This document shows positions 41,693-49,158 of a DNA stretch of 64,000 bases, in pieces (the first letter of the stretch is position 1; each line of letters begins with the position of its first letter). The translations under genes were made by a program, and so were the position numbers. The stretch lies in NCBI GenBank assembly GCA_036833635.1, contig DAITPJ010000001.1, positions 21,251 through 85,250 of the forward strand. The letters run 5' to 3'. The notes below the pieces were generated by a model. The model made no database searches. It saw only the letters and a program-made list of their open reading frames with translations, and was not told the origin of the DNA. The DNA is from Terrimesophilobacter sp036833635 (lineage in GTDB: Bacteria; Actinomycetota; Actinomycetes; Actinomycetales; Microbacteriaceae).

Positions 41693-42916
41693 ATGGCAGA
41701 CAACGCGGCCCTTCACGCATCCGGGCTCAGCCGGAAGCAGATCCACGGATGGCGCAATGGCGTCTTCGTCGTCTTCGCCCTATGCGGGATCGGCATCGCG
41801 AGTTGGATGTCGCGAACGCCCGCCATCAAAGCCGAACTGGCGGTCTCGACGGCCGAGATGGGCATCCTGATCTTCGCGATCGCACTCGGCTCGATCCTCG
41901 GCTTGCTCTCCTCCAGCCACCTGCTCGCCCGCTTCGGCGCCCGCGCCGTCATGGCCAGCTGCTTCGTGATCGCGCCCATCGGGCTGGCTGTCGCCGGCGT
42001 CGCCGTGACGTTCGGCCAGCTCTACTGGGTGGCGTTCGTGGGACTCGGCGTCTTCGGGGTGGGCATGGCGACATGCGATGTCGCCATGAACCTTTCGGGT
42101 GCCGTGAATGAACGCATCCTTGGCCGTACGATCATGCCGGTGTTCCACGCGTTCTTCAGCTTCGGAACGATGATCGGCGCAGGGCTCGGAGCCCTCGCCG
42201 AGCTGCTGCAGGTGCCGATCGCCCTGCAGACCGCGATCGTCTCCGCGATCATGCTGGCGGTGGGGCTCGCGGCGGCGCGCATGACCCAGTCCGAGACGAT
42301 CCTGAACGTGCCGGACGAGTCCGGCGAGCATGTTCCGGATGGCTGGCGCACGCGCCTTGCGATCTGGAAGGATCCGCGCACCCTATTCATCGGGCTCATC
42401 GTGCTCGGCATGGCGTTTGCGGAGGGGTCGGCGAACGACTGGCTCTCGCTCGCCGCGGTCGAGGGTCACGGGGTCGACAAGCCGACCGGCGCCGTCGTGT
42501 TCGGCATCTTCGTGACGGCGATGACCGCGGGACGTCTTGCCGGGCCGCGCGTCCTTGACCGTTACGGGCGCGTGCCGGTGCTCCGCGCATCCGCTGTGCT
42601 GGCGGCTGTCGGCCTGCTCCTCTTCATCTTCGTGCCCGTTCTGTGGATCGCGATCCTGGGGATCATGCTGTGGGGGCTCGGTTCTGCACTCGGGTTCCCG
42701 ACCGGGATGTCGGCCGCGGCAGACGATCCACGCACGGCGGCCGCCCGCGTGAGCGCGGTCGCCACGATCGGCTACTGTGCGTTCCTCGTCGGGCCGCCGC
42801 TCATCGGCTTCCTCGGCGAGCACTTCGGGCTGCTGCACGCGCTACTGCTCGTGCTCGCCCTCATCGTGGTCGCGGGAGTCGCATCCGGCGCCGCCCGCGA
42901 CCGGTCGAAGAACTAG
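41693..42916 (+). CDS. MFS transporter, YbjJ-like
   Basis: A 407-residue membrane protein with 12 helices. WRNGVFVVFALCGIGIASWMSRTPAIKAEL at the start and GMAFAEGSANDWLSLAA in the second half match the YbjJ-type MFS group. Substrate is unknown. It lies 13 bp after the MATE gene in the same direction. A TAGGCT box (41677-41682) overlaps the MATE stop codon and would give a leader of only a few nucleotides. Its stop overlaps the dodecin gene end by 4 bp (CTAG). Confidence 0.85.
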   Translation: MADNAALHASGLSRKQIHGWRNGVFVVFALCGIGIASWMSRTPAIKAELAVSTAEMGILIFAIALGSILGLLSSSHLLARFGARAVMASCFVIAPIGLAVAGVAVTFGQLYWVAFVGLGVFGVGMATCDVAMNLSGAVNERILGRTIMPVFHAFFSFGTMIGAGLGALAELLQVPIALQTAIVSAIMLAVGLAAARMTQSETILNVPDESGEHVPDGWRTRLAIWKDPRTLFIGLIVLGMAFAEGSANDWLSLAAVEGHGVDKPTGAVVFGIFVTAMTAGRLAGPRVLDRYGRVPVLRASAVLAAVGLLLFIFVPVLWIAILGIMLWGLGSALGFPTGMSAAADDPRTAAARVSAVATIGYCAFLVGPPLIGFLGEHFGLLHALLLVLALIVVAGVASGAARDRSKN

Positions 42917-43119
42917 TCGTCGAGAACGAAGGTCACTTCGAGCACGACGCGCCACGTGACGATGGCGCCGCCGGAGACTTCGACCTTCTGCTCCTTGACC
43001 CACGCGCCGCTCACGCCGCGCAGTGTCTTGTTCGCTCGGGCGATGCCGGCCTGGACCGCGTCGTCGAACGACGTGTCCGAGCTCACGCTCAGGGTGGTGA
43101 CCCTTGCTACGGATGCCAT
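42913..43119 (-). CDS. Dodecin family flavin-binding protein
   Basis: A 68-residue protein, the normal dodecin size, expected to form a hollow dodecamer that stores flavin. SVARVTTLSVSSDTSFDDAVQAGIARANKTLRGVSGAWVKEQKVEV and WRVVLEVTFVLDD fit the beta-alpha-beta-beta pattern, with the conserved Trp in the GAWVKEQ strand that stacks on flavin. GAGGAGGAACC before ATG 43119 is a strong ribosome site. Several flavoprotein genes lie in this window, but none is adjacent. Confidence 0.9.
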   Translation of the reverse strand: MASVARVTTLSVSSDTSFDDAVQAGIARANKTLRGVSGAWVKEQKVEVSGGAIVTWRVVLEVTFVLDD

Positions 43120-43141
43120 GGTTCCTCCTCGTCGATGGACC

Positions 43142-43186
43142 TGGTGTCTCGAGTCTGCGCCTTCAACCCCGGGCTGTCGAGACCAC
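43142..43186. repeat. Degenerate REP-like inverted repeat
   Basis: GGTGTCTCGAG and TCGAGACCAC bracket a 40-bp segment upstream of the dodecin and nucS genes. The arms resemble the TCTCGAC core of the element at 25598-25678 but match only partly. Confidence 0.3.
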
Positions 43187-43222
43187 GGAGCCGAAGTCTC
43201 CGCCAGCATGAGGGGACTCGAC

Positions 43223-43228
43223 TAGCCT
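43223..43228 (+). promoter_or_regulatory. Leaderless -10 box of nucS
   Basis: TAGCCT, 7 bp before the GTG at 43236, with no ribosome binding site. Confidence 0.5.
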
Positions 43229-43235
43229 CGAACTC

Positions 43236-43931
43236 GTGCGCCTCGTCATTGCCCGCTGCTCCGTCGACTACGCCGGGAGGTTGAGCGCGCACCTGCCGCT
43301 CGCGACCCGGCTGCTCGTGCTCAAGGGCGATGGCAGCGTGCTCGTCCACTCCGACTCGCTCTCCTACAAGCCACTCAACTGGATGAGCCCGCCCGCGCTT
43401 CTCACCGTCATCGAGCCCGACCGGGAGCAGGCGGATGCCGGGGTCGTCGAGCTCTGGAAGGTCAGCCAGGTGAAGACGGCCGACCTGCTCGTCATCTCGA
43501 TCCACGAGATCCTGCACGACAGCTCGCACGAGCTCGGCGTCGACCCTGGCCTGCAGAAGGACGGCGTCGAGGCCGACCTCCAGCGCCTCCTGGCCGAGCA
43601 GATCGAGGTGCTCGGCGACGGCTACCGGCTCGTGCGCCGCGAGTACATGACCGCGATCGGCCCGGTCGACATTCTCGCGAAGGATGCCGACGGCGGGAGC
43701 GTGGCCATAGAGATCAAGCGGCGCGGCGACATCGACGGGGTCGAGCAGCTCACCCGCTACCTCGAGCTCATGAATCGCGATCCACTTCTCGCGCCGGTCG
43801 TCGGAGTCTTCGCGGCCCAGGAGATCAAGCCGCAGGCGCGAACCCTGGCGAACGACCGCGGCATCCGCTGCGTCACGCTCGACTACGACGCCCTTCGCGG
43901 CCTCGACGACGCCCACCTACGCCTCTTCTGA
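43236..43931 (+). CDS. nucS: Mismatch-specific endonuclease NucS
   Basis: A 231-residue enzyme of the NucS/EndoMS family, which cuts both strands at mismatches and replaces MutS/MutL repair in actinobacteria. It has the N-terminal dimerisation domain (MRLVIARCSVDYAGRLSAHLP, SYKPLNWMSPP) and the RecB-like nuclease core with GPVDILAKD and VAIEIKRRGDIDGVEQLTRYLELMN, which holds the catalytic D...E-x-K. The C-terminus LRLF is the conserved beta-clamp-binding tail. The palindromic element copy 3 starts directly after its stop. Confidence 0.94.
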   Translation: MRLVIARCSVDYAGRLSAHLPLATRLLVLKGDGSVLVHSDSLSYKPLNWMSPPALLTVIEPDREQADAGVVELWKVSQVKTADLLVISIHEILHDSSHELGVDPGLQKDGVEADLQRLLAEQIEVLGDGYRLVRREYMTAIGPVDILAKDADGGSVAIEIKRRGDIDGVEQLTRYLELMNRDPLLAPVVGVFAAQEIKPQARTLANDRGIRCVTLDYDALRGLDDAHLRLF

Positions 43932-44040
43932 CTTTCATTATTCAGGAGTTTGGGTGACGCGTGAGCATGATGTGTCGGGTGACGAACCGGCAAGTTGCCA
44001 TCCGTCACTCGCGTCACAGCACCTCCTGAATGATGAAAGC
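43932..44040. repeat. Palindromic intergenic element, copy 3
   Basis: A 109-bp palindrome immediately after the nucS stop. Arms are CTTTCATTATTCAGGAG and CTCCTGAATGATGAAAG. Inside, GTGACGCG pairs with CGCGTCAC and GGGTGACG with CGTCAC-containing sequence. The interior differs from copies 1 and 2 but keeps pairing. Confidence 0.8.
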
Positions 44041-44054
44041 CACGGGGATGCTCG

Positions 44055-44060
44055 TAGGCT
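44055..44060 (+). promoter_or_regulatory. Leaderless -10 box of the HAD phosphatase gene
   Basis: TAGGCT followed by 6 bp and GTG at 44067. Confidence 0.55.
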
Positions 44061-44066
44061 CGGGGT

Positions 44067-44738
44067 GTGAAAGCCCCGACGACGACATCACCGTGGAGCT
44101 GCATCCTGTTCGACCTGGACGGCACCATTGCCGACTCCGCGCCCGGTATCACAGCATCGCTCGGGTTCATGTTCGAGAAGCTCGGTCGGCCCGTCCCCTC
44201 CCAGGAGGAACTGCGCGCCTGGGTGGGTCCGCCCATCCTGGATTCGTTCCGCGACCTCGCCGGCATGGATCCCGTCGAATCTGCGCAAGCACTTGCCATC
44301 TATCGGCAGCATTACCTGGCGAACGGCGGGAGCGATGTCGAGATCTACCCCGGAATCGCCGGCATCCTTCGCGGAATCCACACGGCGGGGATCCCGCTGT
44401 CGCTTGCCACCTCGAAACCGGAGTTCGCGGCGTCGCTCATCCTCGACCATGGCAATATCACGCAGTACTTCCGAGTGATCGCGGGCTCCTCGATCGACGA
44501 GATCCGAAGCGCCAAAGCAGACGTCATCGCCGAAGCGCTCACGCGGTTCAGGATGATCGGCGCCGACACCTCGCGGCCCGTCATGGTCGGCGACCGCGAC
44601 TACGACATCGAGGGCGCCGCGGAGAATGACATTCCCGCGATCTACGTCGAGTGGGGCTACGGATCGCCCGTGGAGGCCGCTGGGGCGATCGCCTCCGTCG
44701 GCACGGCGGCCGAGCTTCGACAACTGCTGCTCCCCTGA
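44067..44738 (+). CDS. HAD family hydrolase, phosphoglycolate phosphatase-like
   Basis: A 223-residue HAD phosphatase with an alpha-helical cap (subclass I, Gph/PpaX-like). Motif I is ILFDLDGTIADSAPGI, motif II is SLATSKPEF, the motif III Lys is in SAKADVIAEAL, and motif IV is VMVGDRDYDIEGAAEND. It likely removes phosphate from a small metabolite such as phosphoglycolate; the exact substrate is not predictable. The GTG start is leaderless. Confidence 0.88.
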   Translation: MKAPTTTSPWSCILFDLDGTIADSAPGITASLGFMFEKLGRPVPSQEELRAWVGPPILDSFRDLAGMDPVESAQALAIYRQHYLANGGSDVEIYPGIAGILRGIHTAGIPLSLATSKPEFAASLILDHGNITQYFRVIAGSSIDEIRSAKADVIAEALTRFRMIGADTSRPVMVGDRDYDIEGAAENDIPAIYVEWGYGSPVEAAGAIASVGTAAELRQLLLP

Positions 44739-44752
44739 GTCGGCCGCTCCAC

Positions 44753-44758
44753 TAAGGT
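44753..44758 (+). promoter_or_regulatory. Leaderless -10 box of the BASS symporter gene
   Basis: TAAGGT, 7 bp before the ATG at 44766. Confidence 0.5.
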
Positions 44759-44765
44759 GTGAGCC

Positions 44766-45359
44766 ATGGGATCAGCGTTGACCACCATCGGATTGCCCGT
44801 CGCCCTCGGCATCATCATGTTCGGGCTCGGCCTCACNNNNNNNNNNNNNNNNNNNNNNNNNNNNNNNNNNNNNNNNNNNNNNNNNNNNNNNNNNNNNNNN
44901 NNNNNNNNNNNNNNNNNNNNNNNNNNNNNNNNNNNNTTCGCGGATGCCATGGACAAGCCGGTGCGGATCGCGTCGGTCGTCATCCTCGTCGTCGTCATCG
45001 CGGGCGCCGTGTACTCGAACATCGACATCCTTGTGGCCAACGTCGCCTCGCTCGCCCTCATCACGATCCTGTTCTGCGTTCTGAGCCTCTCGATCGGCTA
45101 CTGGGTGCCGCGGGTATTGGGCGTGCGAAGGGCGCAGGCCGTCGCAAGCGGCTTCGAGATCGGCATCCACAACGCGACCCTCGCGATCGTCATCGCGCAG
45201 ACCGCGCTCGGCAGCCTCGAGTTCTCGCTGCCCGCCGCGGTCTACGGCGTGCTCATGTTCTTCGTCGCGGCCGCCTTCGGCTTCATCATCCGCAGCAAGG
45301 TCGATACCGCCGAGTCGGGTCATTCTGCGAGTGTGGCGGCCACCCAAGCCGCAGAATGA
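44766..45359 (+). CDS. Bile acid:sodium symporter (BASS) family protein, interrupted by an assembly gap
   Basis: The visible parts are 23 residues before the gap (GLPVALGIIMFGLGL, the usual BASS start) and about 140 after it. The latter include GYWVPRVLGVRRAQAVASGFEIGIHNATLAIVIA, with the family motif E-x-G-x-x-N in the crossover helix. Typical members have about 290-330 residues, so several hundred bases are probably missing, more than the 100 N imply. Na+-coupled uptake of an organic anion (for example pantoate or a keto acid) is the family role; the substrate is unknown. Confidence 0.8.
   Translation: MGSALTTIGLPVALGIIMFGLGLXXXXXXXXXXXXXXXXXXXXXXXXXXXXXXXXXXFADAMDKPVRIASVVILVVVIAGAVYSNIDILVANVASLALITILFCVLSLSIGYWVPRVLGVRRAQAVASGFEIGIHNATLAIVIAQTALGSLEFSLPAAVYGVLMFFVAAAFGFIIRSKVDTAESGHSASVAATQAAE
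44837..44936. other. Assembly gap (100 N) inside the BASS gene
   Basis: A placeholder of exactly 100 N. Comparison with normal BASS length suggests roughly 400 bp or more are absent. No repeat is seen at its edges, unlike the gap at 33857. Confidence 0.9.
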
Positions 45360-45405
45360 CCCGAGTCAACGACGCCGACCCCACCGGTGTCCCCCGCCCG
45401 CCAGG

Positions 45406-45503
45406 GTCGGAAATGCAGGAGTCTCCGCGGCAGCGGAATGACACGCCCCCGGTATCCCGGGCATGCAGGCTCTCGTCGCGACGGGAGTTCCTGCATTTGG
45501 GAC
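45406..45503. repeat. Intergenic hairpin with AAATGCAGGAG arms
   Basis: GTCGGAAATGCAGGAG (45406-45421) pairs with a CTCC/GTTCCTGCATTTGGGAC arm (ending 45503) around a ~60-bp interior, between convergent genes and 3 bp from the flavoprotein stop. Size, position and the CAGGAG core resemble the CTTTCAT...CAGGAG elements, but the outer sequence differs. It may be a sister family. Confidence 0.6.
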
Positions 45504-45506
45504 AGG

Positions 45507-46574
45507 TCAGCGCGCGAGGCGCTCGACGATGCTTCCGTAGACGCCGGGCAGCGCGCGGGCGAGTGGCACGATCGCCGGCCGCAGCGGGGAGTTGCCGAGG
45601 GCCACGAGCCCCGAGGTGAGCATCCGGTAGTCCCGGGTCGCACGGCGCCACGCGCGCTCGTACCGGTCCGGGGCGCCCCTGGCGATGCACTCGACGGCCG
45701 CACGCACCTGGGCGAGCCCGACCCGGATGCCCTCGCCGGTGATCGCGTCGACATACCCGGATGCGTCGCCCGCGAGCAGCACGCGGCCGGCGGTTCGCGC
45801 ACGCGTGCGCTGCAGAAACGGCCCGGCGCCTCGGGTCGTGGTCGTGAGCGCTGCCCCATCGAGTCGCGCGGCCAGCCGCGGGACGGAGAAGACCGCCGCG
45901 TCATAGTCTGTGTGCTGCGGGGCGAGCACCGCGACGCCGACTTCGAGCTCGCCGACGGGCGTGACGTAGACCTCGGCTGAGCCGCCGCCGGGAATGCGCG
46001 TCCAGTGCACCTCCACGAGGTCGTTCCATGGAGCGACCGCGAAGTGGCGCCGCAACCCGAAGCGTCGAACGCGTCGGGAGGGTGTGGCAAGACCGGCCAG
46101 TTCGCGAACGGTCGAGTGCAGCCCGTCGGCGCCCAGCATCCAACTGGCCCGGATGCCACCGGTCGGGCCGTGCGTCTCGCCCGGCTCACCGAGTGTCGCC
46201 GTCACCGAGCCAGCGTCCTGCCCGAATGACTCGACCCTGCCCGCGACGAACTCGACCCCGAGTTCACGCGCCCGCTCGCCGAGAGCTGCGTGCAATGTCG
46301 TGCGCCGCACGCCGCGACCGATCCCGTGCCGGAACGCATGGTCGACGCGGCGCGCGTGATCCTGGTAACTGATGCCGGTGAGCGCGTGGCCGGCCGGGTC
46401 GACGCCGAGCCGCGTGAGCGCCGTGACCGCACCGGGCATGAGGCCCTCCCCGCAGGCCTTGTCGATGGGGCCGGGTCTCGGCTCCACGACCGTCACGGTC
46501 AGCCCGGCGAGTCGCGCCTCGATCGCCGCGGCGAGGCCGATCGGCCCGCCGCCGGCGATGAGAAGGTCGATCAT
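45507..46574 (-). CDS. NAD(P)/FAD-dependent oxidoreductase, geranylgeranyl reductase/SrsC-like
   Basis: A 355-residue flavoprotein. It has LLIAGGGPIGLAAAIEARLAGLTVTVVEPRPGPIDKACGEGLMP (FAD site with the CGEG motif of the geranylgeranyl reductase group), LGADGLHSTVRELAGL (DG motif) and GRVLLAGDASGYVDAITGEGIRVGLAQVRAA (GD motif). It is the last gene of an operon with a type III PKS and a methyltransferase, overlapping the latter by 4 bp. In Streptomyces griseus SrsA-SrsB-SrsC the third enzyme hydroxylates alkylresorcinols; the same job is inferred here. Lipid saturation is the alternative. Confidence 0.82.
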   Translation of the reverse strand: MIDLLIAGGGPIGLAAAIEARLAGLTVTVVEPRPGPIDKACGEGLMPGAVTALTRLGVDPAGHALTGISYQDHARRVDHAFRHGIGRGVRRTTLHAALGERARELGVEFVAGRVESFGQDAGSVTATLGEPGETHGPTGGIRASWMLGADGLHSTVRELAGLATPSRRVRRFGLRRHFAVAPWNDLVEVHWTRIPGGGSAEVYVTPVGELEVGVAVLAPQHTDYDAAVFSVPRLAARLDGAALTTTTRGAGPFLQRTRARTAGRVLLAGDASGYVDAITGEGIRVGLAQVRAAVECIARGAPDRYERAWRRATRDYRMLTSGLVALGNSPLRPAIVPLARALPGVYGSIVERLAR

Positions 46575-47092
46575 CGCGCCGGATCCAGCGCCGCGAGCGC
46601 GCGGTTCTCGATGGGGATCCGGAACCCGAGGAGCAGCACGGCGTCGAGCACCGTGAAGGAGAGCGCCGTGATCCACGCGGTGTGCACGAGCGGAAGGGCG
46701 AAGCCCTCGATGACGACGGCGATGTAGTTGGGGTGGCGCAGCCACCGATACGGGCCGCGCGCGACCAGCCGCAGGCCGGGAACGACGATGACGCGCGTGT
46801 TCCACTGGGTGCCGAGCGTGGCGATGCACCAGTACCGAAGCGCCTGGCTGAGCACGACGAGGCCGAGCATGGGCCAGCCGAGCCAGGGCAGAAAGGGGCG
46901 GTCCGCGAGAAAGACCTCGGCCAGGCAGGCTGCGAGCAGGCCTGTGTGCAGGGCGACCATCCAGGGGAAGTGCCCTCTCCCGTACTCGAGGCCGCCCTGC
47001 GCGAAGGCGGCGCGCGCGTGACGCGCCGAGATCACGAGCTCGACGAGGCGCTCGACCCCGGTCGCGACGACGAGCACGGCGTAGGCGATCAC
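46571..47092 (-). CDS. Isoprenylcysteine carboxyl methyltransferase family protein (SrsB-like)
   Basis: A 173-residue integral membrane methyltransferase. The C-terminal half has the family's SAM-site sequence GPYRWLRHPNYIAVVIEGFALPL with the conserved RHPxY, and the tail ends RIPIENRAL, with the E-x-R/E-x-x-L ending typical of ICMT proteins. GTG 47092 overlaps the PKS stop (GTGA). Between a type III PKS and a flavoprotein it likely O-methylates a phenolic lipid, as SrsB does. Confidence 0.85.
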   Translation of the reverse strand: MIAYAVLVVATGVERLVELVISARHARAAFAQGGLEYGRGHFPWMVALHTGLLAACLAEVFLADRPFLPWLGWPMLGLVVLSQALRYWCIATLGTQWNTRVIVVPGLRLVARGPYRWLRHPNYIAVVIEGFALPLVHTAWITALSFTVLDAVLLLGFRIPIENRALAALDPAR

Positions 47093-48135
47093 GGCCACTC
47101 CAGGAGCACGAACTCCGCGCCGATGCCCGGCCCGAGCGCGAAGAGCAGGCCGCGCGTCCCGCTCGGCTGGTCCCCGGCATCCGCGAGCACGTGAAGCACC
47201 GAGGATGAGGAGAGGTTGCCGACGCGCTCGAGCGATGCCCAGCTGAGTGCGAAGACCTCCCGCGGGAGGTCGAGCGCACTCGCGAAGGCCTCGAGAACCC
47301 GAGGGCCGCCTGGATGGGCGAGCCAGCATCCGATATCGGATGCCGTGAGGCCGTTGTCGGCCAGGAAGGAGCGAACGCTCTCCGGAAAGCTGCGCTCGAT
47401 GACCTCCGCGACACCCGTCGTGAGCACGATCTCGAATCCCGTGGCCGAGACGTTCCAGCCGATGATGTCGCCCGTGTCGGGGTAGAAGGCGCTGCGCGTG
47501 TCGACGACGCGCGGGCCGACGGAGTCGACGCCGCGGCCGACCATGACGACCGCCGCCGCCCCGTCGCCGAACAGACCGGTCGCCACGAGGTTCGCCATGG
47601 TCGAGTCCGCCCGTTGGAGGGTCAGCGAGCAGAGCTCGACGCTCACGAGAACGCCCACGTCATCCGGATGCCCGACCAGGTAGTCGTGCACGCGCGCGAT
47701 CCCGGATGCGCCGGCGACGCAGCCGAGGCCGAACGAGGGAAGGCGCTTGACGTCGGAGCGCAGCCCGAGTCGTGGGATGAGCAGGGCGTCGATCGACGGC
47801 GCCGAGATCCCGGTGACCGACGTAAACATGATGAAGTCGACGTCGGCGGCGTCGAACCCGGCGGCGTCGAGCGCATCGCCCAGCGCACGCTCGGCTAGCT
47901 CCGCCGCGACCCGGATGAAGACATCGTTCGCTTCTCCGAATGAGCCGAGCTCGCGGTAGCGTTCGAGCGGCAGGGCGGTATGCCGCGTCGCGATGCCCGC
48001 CGCGCCGTGCAGGCGCTCGATGACCGCGCGTTTTCCGCCGTCAGGGGAGATGAGCCTGGAGAGTTCGAGGGTGATCTCCGCCTGCGGGTACGCGTACTCC
48101 GGGAGTACCGGTGCGACTGCGGCGATGCGCGTCAT
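47089..48135 (-). CDS. Type III polyketide synthase (alkylresorcinol/alkylpyrone type)
   Basis: A 348-residue homodimeric ketosynthase of the chalcone synthase superfamily. The triad is visible: Cys in SFGLGCVAGASG, His in CWLAHPGGPRVLEAF, Asn in RVGNLSSSSVLHVL. FTSVTGISAPSIDALLIPRLGL is also conserved. It extends a long-chain acyl-CoA with malonyl-CoA to make an alkylresorcinol or pyrone. It is the first gene of a tightly overlapping three-gene operon and has a leaderless promoter. Product identity is inferred from the operon, not from the sequence of the active site. Confidence 0.9.
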   Translation of the reverse strand: MTRIAAVAPVLPEYAYPQAEITLELSRLISPDGGKRAVIERLHGAAGIATRHTALPLERYRELGSFGEANDVFIRVAAELAERALGDALDAAGFDAADVDFIMFTSVTGISAPSIDALLIPRLGLRSDVKRLPSFGLGCVAGASGIARVHDYLVGHPDDVGVLVSVELCSLTLQRADSTMANLVATGLFGDGAAAVVMVGRGVDSVGPRVVDTRSAFYPDTGDIIGWNVSATGFEIVLTTGVAEVIERSFPESVRSFLADNGLTASDIGCWLAHPGGPRVLEAFASALDLPREVFALSWASLERVGNLSSSSVLHVLADAGDQPSGTRGLLFALGPGIGAEFVLLEWP

Positions 48136-48141
48136 CCGCTG

Positions 48142-48147
48142 AACGTA
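48142..48147 (-). promoter_or_regulatory. Leaderless -10 box of the type III PKS operon
   Basis: TACGTT (minus strand), 6 bp before the ATG at 48135. Confidence 0.45.
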
Positions 48148-48168
48148 GCACGCGCGCAGGACCCGGCG

Positions 48169-48642
48169 TCAACGGCCTGTTGCGTCGGGGTCCCTGTCGA
48201 CAGCGCCGCGCCATCCGCCGCTTTCGAAGCCCTGCGCTTCAATGATCTCTTTGAACGCCTGCAGGTCCTTCTTGACCTGCATCGAGTCGGCCTGAAGCGC
48301 CGCCCCTGCATTCTCCACGAAACCTTCGGGCTCCCACTCGATGCGTGCGCTCACCCGCGTGGTGTCGTCGTCCAACCTGTGGAAGGTCACGACGCCGGCC
48401 TGTGTCGTGCCGTCCACGCTCTTCCAGGCGACCCGGTTGTCGGGGACCTGCTCGGTGATGACAGCGTCGAATTCGCGCTCGACTCCGCCGATCGAGACCT
48501 TCCAGTGCAGGTGGGTGTCGTCCAGCTGGGTGACGCTGTCGACGCCGCCCATGAAACGCGGGAACTCCTCGAACTGCGTCCATTGGTTGTAGGCCACGCT
48601 GATCGGGACCTCGACGTCGATGTCGCTTTCGACAGTGCTCAT
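48169..48642 (-). CDS. SRPBCC family protein (polyketide cyclase/dehydrase-like)
   Basis: A 157-residue START-like fold protein. VESDIDVEVPISVAYNQWTQFEEFPRFMGGVDSV is the typical opening of the coenzyme-Q-binding/COQ10-like SRPBCC group, followed by alternating beta strands and the long C-terminal helix. AAGGAG lies 8 bp before the ATG, unlike the leaderless PKS operon downstream, so it may be separately transcribed. The nearby PKS makes a cyclase role tempting, but the family is common in stress-related contexts too; function is open. Confidence 0.82.
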   Translation of the reverse strand: MSTVESDIDVEVPISVAYNQWTQFEEFPRFMGGVDSVTQLDDTHLHWKVSIGGVEREFDAVITEQVPDNRVAWKSVDGTTQAGVVTFHRLDDDTTRVSARIEWEPEGFVENAGAALQADSMQVKKDLQAFKEIIEAQGFESGGWRGAVDRDPDATGR

Positions 48643-48752
48643 GATGTACTCCTTCGTCAGGTTCTGCGTTGGCCTGCGAACCTAGGCCCGGATCCTGAGC
48701 GCTCGCACCACCGCGCCTGCCGATCCGCTGGGTTCGGTCGAACTTTCGCCCG

Positions 48753-48758
48753 TAGGCT
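48753..48758 (+). promoter_or_regulatory. Leaderless -10 box of the S4-domain gene
   Basis: TAGGCT followed by 6 bp and ATG at 48765; the same TAGGCTCGGACCATG string is found at 24683-24697. Confidence 0.6.
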
Positions 48759-48764
48759 CGGACC

Positions 48765-49130
48765 ATGGCCGATTCGGTGCGCGTCGATGCCTGGCTGTGG
48801 GCCGTTCGCGTGTTCAAGACCCGCTCTGCGGCGACATCCGGATGCCGTGCCGGCCATGTGCGCATCGCTGGCGACCGTGCGAAAGCGGCCCAGCCGGTGC
48901 GGGTCGGCGACGAAGTGCGCGTGCGCATCGCCGGGTTCGACCGCGTGTATACAGTCAAGCGCCTCATCGTGAAGCGCGTGTCGGCCAGCGAGGCCGCCGA
49001 GTGCTACGTCGATCTCACTCCGCCACCGCCGCCCCGCGAGGCGGTCGCCCTGGCACCCCGCCGCGACCGAGGGGCCGGCCGCCCCACGAAGAGGGACCGC
49101 CGCGAGATGGAGCGGCTGCGCGGTCGGTGA
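48765..49130 (+). CDS. S4-domain RNA-binding protein (Hsp15 family)
   Basis: A 121-residue protein. The S4 fold is clear: VRVDAWLWAVRVFKTRSAATSGCRAGHVRIAGDRAKAAQPVRVGDEVRV, close to E. coli Hsp15 (HslR), which returns stalled 50S subunits carrying nascent chains to translation. The C-terminal tail is basic and Arg-rich. The start is leaderless. Role in ribosome rescue is inferred from the family. Confidence 0.88.
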   Translation: MADSVRVDAWLWAVRVFKTRSAATSGCRAGHVRIAGDRAKAAQPVRVGDEVRVRIAGFDRVYTVKRLIVKRVSASEAAECYVDLTPPPPPREAVALAPRRDRGAGRPTKRDRREMERLRGR

Positions 49131-49158
49131 CGATCACCCGCTCAGTTTCATCGGAAAC

